NCBI GenBank assembly: GCA_009733775.1
Contig: WOGZ01000415.1
Span: forward strand, 1 to 26,084
From: Alectoria sarmentosa
Lineage: Eukaryota > Ascomycota > Lecanoromycetes > Lecanorales > Parmeliaceae
Direction: 5' to 3'
DNA: 26,084 bases
Shown one piece after another: positions 19,114 through 26,084 of this stretch. The translations under genes were made by a program, and so were the position numbers. Below the pieces are notes generated by a model, which saw only the letters and a list, made by a program, of their open reading frames with translations, had not been told where the DNA came from and did not search any database. Positions within the stretch are counted from its first letter, which is position 1; each line of letters starts with the position of its first letter.

Positions 19114-22100
19114 TTAATAAAAATTATACACATTTATTAATCGCTTATATCGTTTAAAAATCTATTTAATTAAAGATTTAATAAATATATCTGCGATTTA
19201 ATCGCTTATAAATACGAAGTTTATAATAATTTCATTATTAATTAAGATTTTTCGCATATAATAATATTAAATATTAATATATTTAATGCGTTAATAATAT
19301 TTAAAACTTTTAATAAAAATAAAATTATTTTTATTATCGTCGAATAAACGAATCGAATCGTTTTTAAAAATTTAAAAGTGTAATTTTTAAAATTATCGTA
19401 TAATTTATATTATTATTTTAATAATCTCGATAAAAGCGACGTATTTAATTTTAATAATAAATGTAATAACACTTTTTTGCTTTTTATTATTTCAAATATA
19501 AGCCGCTTAATTTTATAATAAAATATATTTATAAATGAATTTTTTATTTGTTTTATCGTTATCATAAACCGAATTTAAATAAATAATAAAATGTTTTTTT
19601 TTATGAAATCGTAAATCATATTTAATAATATCGACGATATATTTAAATATTCGATTAACTATATTCAAATAATATATAATAAAATCATAATAAAATTAAC
19701 TTAATTTATCGATCGCAAAGATTAAATTAAATTATATATTAATCATAAAATATATAAAACTTTTAATGCGTTTTTAATAATTTAATTAATTAATGCGTTT
19801 TTCGTTAAAGCGCGTAATCTCGATTATTTTGTATTTATCAAATAATATAGCGATTAAAATGCATTATTCCATTTTATATTCGTAAAAAATCTTTTTAACG
19901 TATTATAATTAATTAAAAATTAAGATAATAATGATATGATATATTTAAATATCGAATATTTTATTAATTAAGTCGAAATCTTTCATTTTAAAAAATGTCT
20001 TAATATCGTTTTTAATAATGTTTATTAAAATTTCGATTATAATAAAGATAAGAATATTATTAATATAAAAAGCGACGATAATGAACTTTAAATTTATAAT
20101 TCGAATATAAATACATTTATTCGAGAATATAAATTTGAATTTCATTTTAATGATAATCTTCTCGAATTTTATATTTTAAATACGAATTAATTATTTAAAA
20201 TTGTATAATTCTTTTAATAGACGAAGTATTTTATTATTAATAATTTTTAAATATTCGAACGATATTATCATATAAATCTCGTTATATAAATCGTTATTAA
20301 AATACGCGTTATTAATGTTTAATTAATAAATTAATAAATTCAAATAAATTGTTAAAACGAATAATAATCTCAATAACTCAAACTTAAAAATAAATGCGAA
20401 CGTTTCGTTATAATCTATTTTTTTCATTTATAAATATCCTCGAATAATTAGTTTTATTTTATATTAATCGATGATTTCATCGAAATTGTATTTGATTTTA
20501 AATATTTATTTACAATTAATAAATTTGCGCTCGATGAGTAAATTATTGAGTTTTCAAATATTATTAATTATCAAATCGATAATTTATTTGACGATAGTAA
20601 ACTTTTATTTAAGCGTATCAAATTTATTAATAACTTTTTTATAAATCGTAAGCTCGATATATTATGCGATATGTATTTAATTTTTGAAATTAAAAATCTC
20701 ATTGAACTTTACACGATTATTCGTTTTATAAATATATAACGATTTAATAAATATATTTATAAACTTTATAAAGCGTCGTATATTGTTTTTTAATATAAAA
20801 ATAAATGTTAAATTTATAATAATAACATTTAAAATCGAATTAAATTCGATTTAAAAAGTCGAAATTTCGATTATTCGACGTTTATCTGAGATAATATTTA
20901 AGATTTTCAAAATCTCATTAATTACGAGAGAAGAAATTTTCTTATTATTATTATTTAATAAACGAGGTTACGAATCTTTTTTATAATAATTAAAAGCTAT
21001 TTAATAAAAGTCTTTCTTTGATATAAATTTTCTCAAATCGTCATTTTTTTCGTTTATCGACGACGATATAATATTATTAATTGAAATCTTATTATTTTTT
21101 TAATTATCGTTATTATTAAATATATATTTATTTATTATCTCGACGATATTATTAATAATATCGTTATTATTAAATAGTATAAATGTTATCTTTATACGCA
21201 TAAAGTCGAATTTCGAAAATAAATCTTTAAATAATAATTTTAAGCCTTTTTAATATTTATAAAAAATAACATTCGTAAATTATTCGAATCGAATTTTATC
21301 AGACTTATAAACACGATATTAAATTTTCGAATAATATTCGATATACACTTTTAAATAATTCATATTATATAACTTATTTCGTCGCTATTTCTTAAATAAA
21401 AACATTTTATATACACATTTAAATACCCTTTTATTATTAAAAACTAATATTATTTTTATTCACTATTTTTTAAATGATTTTTTTTTTAATAAAAAATTTA
21501 TTATAAGTGTGATACGCGTATATTATCGTTTTTATTTAAAAAAATAACGATAATTTCGATTATATAAATATTGCTTTAATTATTATAATTACAATTTTAT
21601 TAAATCTTTTCGAGATTTCATTTTAATATGCGATATAAATAAAAATAAACTTTATATAAACGCTTATATCGCGTAATTCTTTTTCGATAACTTTATATTT
21701 CAATGCATTGTTAATATAAATGTATATTATCGACTTTTTATTTTCAATTAATAAATGTTTAATCTCGTAAATCAAAAAATTATGAATTTCGATTTTAAAT
21801 ATAATAGATCGTATTATCGTTTATTTAATTATTTTATTAATAAGCGATATAAAATATATACATTTTTTTTAATGTTATTAATAAAAAACTTAATTTAAAA
21901 GTCGATATATATTTTTATTATAAATATCGTAATTTTTATATAAAACTTTTTATTAATGATTTTAATCATTTTTATAACATCACAAACGTCGTAATCGAAA
22001 TCTTTTAAAATCTTAAATCGATTCACTTTATAAATATGAAAATATAAATTTTTTAATTTATATACTCTCGAATAATTAAATCGTTAATACATTAACTCGA

Positions 22101-23610
22101 ATATTATAAAAATAGAATATTTACGTTTAAGTAAGATTTTTATAATGATTGCAATCGTTCAATTAATCGATATAAATGCTTTATTGAAATTATAATTAAT
22201 TAATTCGTAAAAGTTATTTTTCATATAATCAAAAACGACGACATTATTTATTCTCTTATCAATAATTCATATCATTTAATTATCGAAATATATTAAAAAT
22301 TCACGTTTATTAAAAACGATAATAAATAACAAATTAATTTTTATATTCGATATATAAAATATATTCTTTAAAATTTATATTTAACGATTGATTCGTATAC
22401 GAATGTCGCTTATATTTTTATATAATAATTCGTCTTAATTATCGAACTTTATTACTTTATTATAATGAGTTATATTAACGAATAAATTTTTTTAAAATGT
22501 TATATAACGTATAATCTTCGAGTTAATAATTTATTCGAAAATCTTAATAATATGTTTACGATGTATAATTATTTAAACACGTTTTTTACGAGATATATTT
22601 TTTACATTATTATTCTCTTCTTTCGCTGCAATAACGATTTTGTCTTTTTATTTAAAAAAGCGAATTGTGAATTTGTTAAAAGTTTTACGATTAATTTTTA
22701 ATTATAAAATATTATTTTTATTCGTTTTTTCCCCTTTTTCTTTAAGATTAAAACAATTCGATTTATAATAATTTTTTTTGTCACATTTAAAACATTCGAC
22801 GTTTACGAGATTATTATCTTTCGAACGATTTTTTTAACTTTGTTTATTATCACGATTTGTTTTTATATTAACGATGTTTAAGCTATTTTTACGCTTAATA
22901 TCTTATTTTATAATATAAAATTGTTTTAAAATTAATGTTATAATAAAAATGTCGATTTGATTTAAAATATGCTTCGTTATATCGTATTTATTTTCTTAAT
23001 ATACATTTACGATCACGATCGCATAATATATATTCGATGACTTTATATTCGATATAAAATTATAAATTTCGTCGCTTAATTATTTTAAAATCATCGTTAT
23101 TTTATTAATTAACTTATCGCTATTTTTGATATAATCGAAAAATCGTTATAATATAAATAATAAACGTCTTTTATTACTCATTTTATAAAATCGTTTTAAT
23201 TCGTCTTATACGTTTTTAAATAAATTTATATTATTTATATAACTTTATTGCGTTTCTTTCACATTGATAATTAATATAATAATTATTTAATAATTTATAA
23301 ACATTCAATTATGTTCTTTTTTATTATCGTTCGAGCATTTTTTAATATTTTTTATAATATCTTATATATTACGTTTTATAAAAAACATTTTATAAACTTA
23401 AATTTAATTATTATAATTGTAAACTTTTAAAATAAACAATTTGATATATAAATGCTTTAATAATAATTTATCTAAATCGTTTAAATCGATTTTCAACATT
23501 TATTTTTTATCTCTTTTAATAAATGTTATGAATTTTTTATTTAACGATTTCGAATTTTATTTAATAATATAAGAGTTTGATAACGCTATTTTTCGATCGA
23601 TAAATGTTAT
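19114..23610 (-). pseudogene. gag-pol: Copia gag-pol polyprotein, single frame, RIP-inactivated
   Basis: Boundaries are approximate. Every domain I could find lies in one frame (codon first bases at coordinates divisible by 3), so about 1,500 codons carry no net frameshift. Gag: a region near 23410-23520, then a zinc knuckle at 22753-22794, CFKCDKKNYYKSNC, in which the usual His is Tyr and two Gly are Asp and Asn. Integrase: the HHCC region at about 22090-21982, with His read as Tyr and the first Cys of the last pair as Tyr, then the first catalytic Asp (IYID, 21903-21901). Reverse transcriptase: KKIDYNETFAFI at about 20425, IYM near 20255, and the YVDD box converted to YINN (20067-20056), followed by FFKMKD. 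RNase H end: IADIFIKSL at about 19197-19171. Each altered residue fits G-to-A or C-to-T, giving high confidence in family and mechanism. Confidence 0.93.
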
Positions 23611-23659
23611 ATTTCGTTTTATTGAAACGATAGCGAGGTTTTATTCAATAATTATTTAA

Positions 23660-23685
23660 TAAATAAATTAATCGAATTTATAATC
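23660..23685 (-). other. primer-binding-site region of the Copia element
   Basis: On the minus strand this sequence follows directly after the 5' LTR (right copy), where a tRNA primer anneals. It reads GATTATAAATTCGATTAATT, too altered to identify the tRNA. The position is certain from the LTR boundary; the primer identity is not. Confidence 0.4.
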
Positions 23686-24009
23686 TATTACGAGAATAGA
23701 TTGCGAAGCGAAATAATTAATAATTAAATAATTTTAATAATAGTAAATTGTAATTATAATTATAATAATAATCGTGTTTAAATAACATAAAGAGAAAAAT
23801 ATAAAAACGATCATAATTTAATTTATATAAAACAAAAAAGCTTCGATATCGAATTTAAACAATTATCGAATTTCTATAAATTTTATATCGAAAAGTAACG
23901 AACTTAGAAATATTACTTTTATAATTATTTATTAAACTCACATAATTTATATAAGTTCTTTATATCATCGATATAAGCGAGTTTATTATTTAATAAATAA
24001 GTTTAAATA
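23686..24009 (-). repeat. 5' LTR of the Copia element (right copy)
   Basis: Aligns without gaps to 18758-19081 over all 324 bases. It begins TATTACGAG and ends TTTAAATA on the plus strand, each end differing from the left copy by transitions only, so the TG...CA termini have been mutated. As the upstream LTR of a minus-strand element it would have held the promoter; no transcript is expected from it now. Confidence 0.95.
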
Positions 24010-26010
24010 ACATTTATTAAAGTAATTAATGTATATTAAAAACGTTATTTAATTTCTAAAAAGTACTTTAATTCGATTTTTATTTCTGCTAGCTTAAACT
24101 TTATATTAAAAATCATTTAATTTAAATTAGCTTATTTTATAAAATGTTTTTATAGCGAGTTACTTTTATAGCTCTCGAGTAATGATTTAATAAAATTTTA
24201 GCATATTCATTAATCAAATCTTGTTATTAAGAAATTAAAAGTGATTTAATTATTAGACAAAAAACTTCAATACTCGCACTCGCATCTAAAAAGATTCGAA
24301 TATTTAAGTTACTTATATATAATTATATTGCGAATAATAAAAACTTTTTATTCGCTTATCAAATTTAACGATAAATTAAAAAAAAGCTTATTTATATACA
24401 TATATTTTATGAAATAAAAAATCGCAAAAAAATCGAAAATTTCAAACTTTTTTATTAATTAATTAAATGTTTTATAAACGTTATTATATGATATAAATAA
24501 TATATATAAAATAATAAATAAAATATAAAATTATTTAAATATTATTATCGTCGTTTAATACGTTTAAAATTCGATTGAAAATCGAATTTTTTTATATCTC
24601 ATTTTCAACATTTTATCGTTTATAATTAATTAGGGTTATAAAAAATTAATTTTTTTAACGATAATCATTTTAATAAGTCGACGATTAATAAAATTATTCG
24701 TAAATTTAAAAAATTATCGAATATAATATTTCGTGAAAGATAAAATTATAAAATAATTTATATAATATAATTATAACAAAAGATTTTCATAATTATATCG
24801 TTTCGAGTTTCGATTTAATATATTTGAAATTATATTTAAGAGTCGCAAATCGAGTTATTTAAATAATTAATAAATATATTATTAAAAGTCTTTAAATATT
24901 CTTAATTTAATACTTTAATATCGTTATTAAATTCTTTTAAATTGTCAAATTTGAATTTTTCAACAATTTTTAATAATATATAAAAATCGTAATTTCGATA
25001 TCTCGATTTCAATTAATTTCGTGACTTTAAGAAAAAAATGTTTAAATATATATAAATTCATTTATATAAATTCTTCTCTTTTAATAATTTCATTATTTTA
25101 TTTTTTTGTTTTATTTTTTTTCGAAATCTTAAATTATATCGTAATTATAATATAAACTTTTTACACTTTTATTATCGAAATTAATTAATTTTTTCAAAAT
25201 CTAAAAATTTTTAATGTGAAAAATATCTTCGTTATTTAATTTAAATTAAAAAAGATTTTTAACAATTAATTTATCGTTTAAAAGTTCAACTTTATAATTT
25301 TTTAAAAAAACATTATACGTGCTTTTTATAATTATATAAACTTTTAATATTTTTAAAACGTTTATATTATAAATAATAACGAAAAAGTCGTTTAAATCAC
25401 GATTATTAATAATAATTATATATGTTTTATAAAATCATAAACACGCTTCGTCGTATTAAAATAAGTTTGAATTATTAAAATTATAAATCGATATTTTATA
25501 ATAATTAAATAAACTTTTATTCGAACGATTATATTAACGATTATTTGTATATATAACGAAATTATTATTCAAAAAATAATTCAACGAGTTAAAATCATTT
25601 TATTAATAATAATTTACGTAAACATCATTATATATTTCAATTGTTATTTAATTTCAAACGTGAAATTGAGATTTAAAATCTCGAAACGCATATTTATCTC
25701 GTTGTTAATTGAGAGATTGATTTTTTTCAGCGATTTTTTTATTATCTCGATGTCTCGCGCAATTATTTTAAATATTCTCGACGTTTAAATAATATAAACG
25801 ATATTTATTTAAATAAGAAATTTAAATTCAAATTATTATTAATTGTGAAAATCGATATTAATAATTAAATGTTTATTTTCGTTTAAATTATTATTGAAAA
25901 TGAAAATCTCGAATCGTGAAATTACTTTTTAATATATTTAAAAATCGTTTTATCAAAATTCTTTATACATTTATATATTTTCTGTTAAAAGATATATGAT
26001 GAATATTATG
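24010..26010. other. second AT-rich, RIP-like block outside the Copia element
   Basis: The AT-rich composition and the CpG-retaining, TpG-poor texture continue for 2 kb beyond the right LTR. It is not a copy of any part of the Copia element that I could recognise. A minus-strand frame from about 25650 to 25090 reads as stretched, protein-like sequence (for example INNRDLNDFFVIIY and NYKVELLNDKLIV) with scattered stops of the kind RIP creates, so a second degraded coding element is likely. No LTR, terminal repeat or catalytic motif was identified. Composition returns to normal near 26010. Confidence 0.6.
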
Positions 26011-26034
26011 TGTGAGTTGATTAAGTATGTAAGA

Positions 26035-26053
26035 AACACGGGGGAATCGTGTT
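26035..26053. other. small hairpin at the right edge of the AT-rich block
   Basis: AACACG and CGTGTT form perfect six-base arms around a seven-base loop (GGGGAAT). It sits just outside the AT-rich block in sequence of normal composition, where it could be part of the end of another mobile element or unique host DNA. The window stops 31 bases later. Confidence 0.4.
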
Positions 26054-26084
26054 CTTAAGCTTATTCGCCAAGACAATGCCAAGA

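Larger units (their letters stand above)
18758..24009 (-). mobile_element. full-length Ty1/Copia LTR retrotransposon, RIP-degraded
   Basis: A 5252-base element with direct 324-base LTRs and Gag-Pol coded on the minus strand, so its 5' LTR is the right-hand one. The Copia order is clear: Gag with a zinc knuckle, integrase, reverse transcriptase, then RNase H (integrase precedes reverse transcriptase, unlike Gypsy elements). Sequence is about 15-20% G+C by sampling, with TpA abundant and TpG scarce. In-frame stops fall at TAA/TAG/TGA codons that derive from Gln, Arg or Trp by single transitions, the mark of RIP. It cannot encode active protein. No matching target-site duplication is visible: the five bases to the left are CTCAT and to the right ACATT. 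Mobility would have required reverse transcription before the RIP damage. Confidence 0.95.

Noticed and set aside
18758..26010. AT-rich block as mitochondrial DNA insertion or centromere
   Set aside because: The left 5.25 kb is clearly a Copia element with RIP-type substitutions. For the remaining 2 kb there are no mitochondrial genes, and centromere function cannot be judged from one short block.
1..26084. CRISPR arrays, phage or bacterial systems
   Set aside because: No regularly spaced repeats, ribosome binding sites or operon organisation; introns and RIP show a fungal nuclear locus.

Overview
The window looks like a chromosome segment of a filamentous ascomycete (Pezizomycotina). The reasons are short GT-AG introns of about 47-79 bases, genes on both strands separated by wide spacers, small secreted proteins, a fungal-type GT31 glycosyltransferase, and a long AT-rich block whose Ty1/Copia retrotransposon carries the C-to-T / G-to-A damage typical of repeat-induced point mutation (RIP). 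No bacterial or organellar features are visible. I cannot name the species from the sequence alone.

Layout. From 1 to 927 there is spacer with two trinucleotide microsatellites. At 927-1536 (minus) lies a three-exon gene for a 158-residue secreted protein with an RlpA-like double-psi beta-barrel. From 1537 to 4168 little can be supported except one coding-like open frame at its right end. At 4936-8022 (plus) is the largest gene, five exons and 960 residues, a low-complexity protein with no domain I recognise. At 8436-8943 (plus) I reconstruct a small three-exon gene supported by two textbook donors. The stretch 8944-12773 holds relic-like coding fragments, including a P-loop exon, and no intact gene. 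At 12774-14441 (minus) is an intact single-exon fringe-like glycosyltransferase of 555 residues. Two genes for secreted-type proteins lie at about 15.2-16.5 kb (plus) and 17.3-17.9 kb (minus); both appear decayed.

From 18758 to about 26010 the base composition falls to roughly 15-20% G+C by sampling. The left 5.25 kb is one Ty1/Copia element on the minus strand: 324-base LTRs at 18758-19081 and 23686-24009, Gag with a zinc knuckle, integrase, reverse transcriptase and RNase H, all in one reading frame from end to end and broken only by substitutions. The remaining 2 kb (24010-26010) is equally AT-rich but is outside that element and unidentified. Composition returns to normal in the last 70 bases.

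How it fits together. A gene-bearing segment abuts a RIP-silenced transposon compartment. The genes nearest the transposon are decayed and encode secreted-type proteins, while the housekeeping-like glycosyltransferase and the large gene further away are intact. This resembles the 'two-speed' organisation described in some plant-associated fungi, but that parallel is inference. The decay seen in the two secreted genes (frameshifts, a lost ATG by G-to-C) is not of RIP type.
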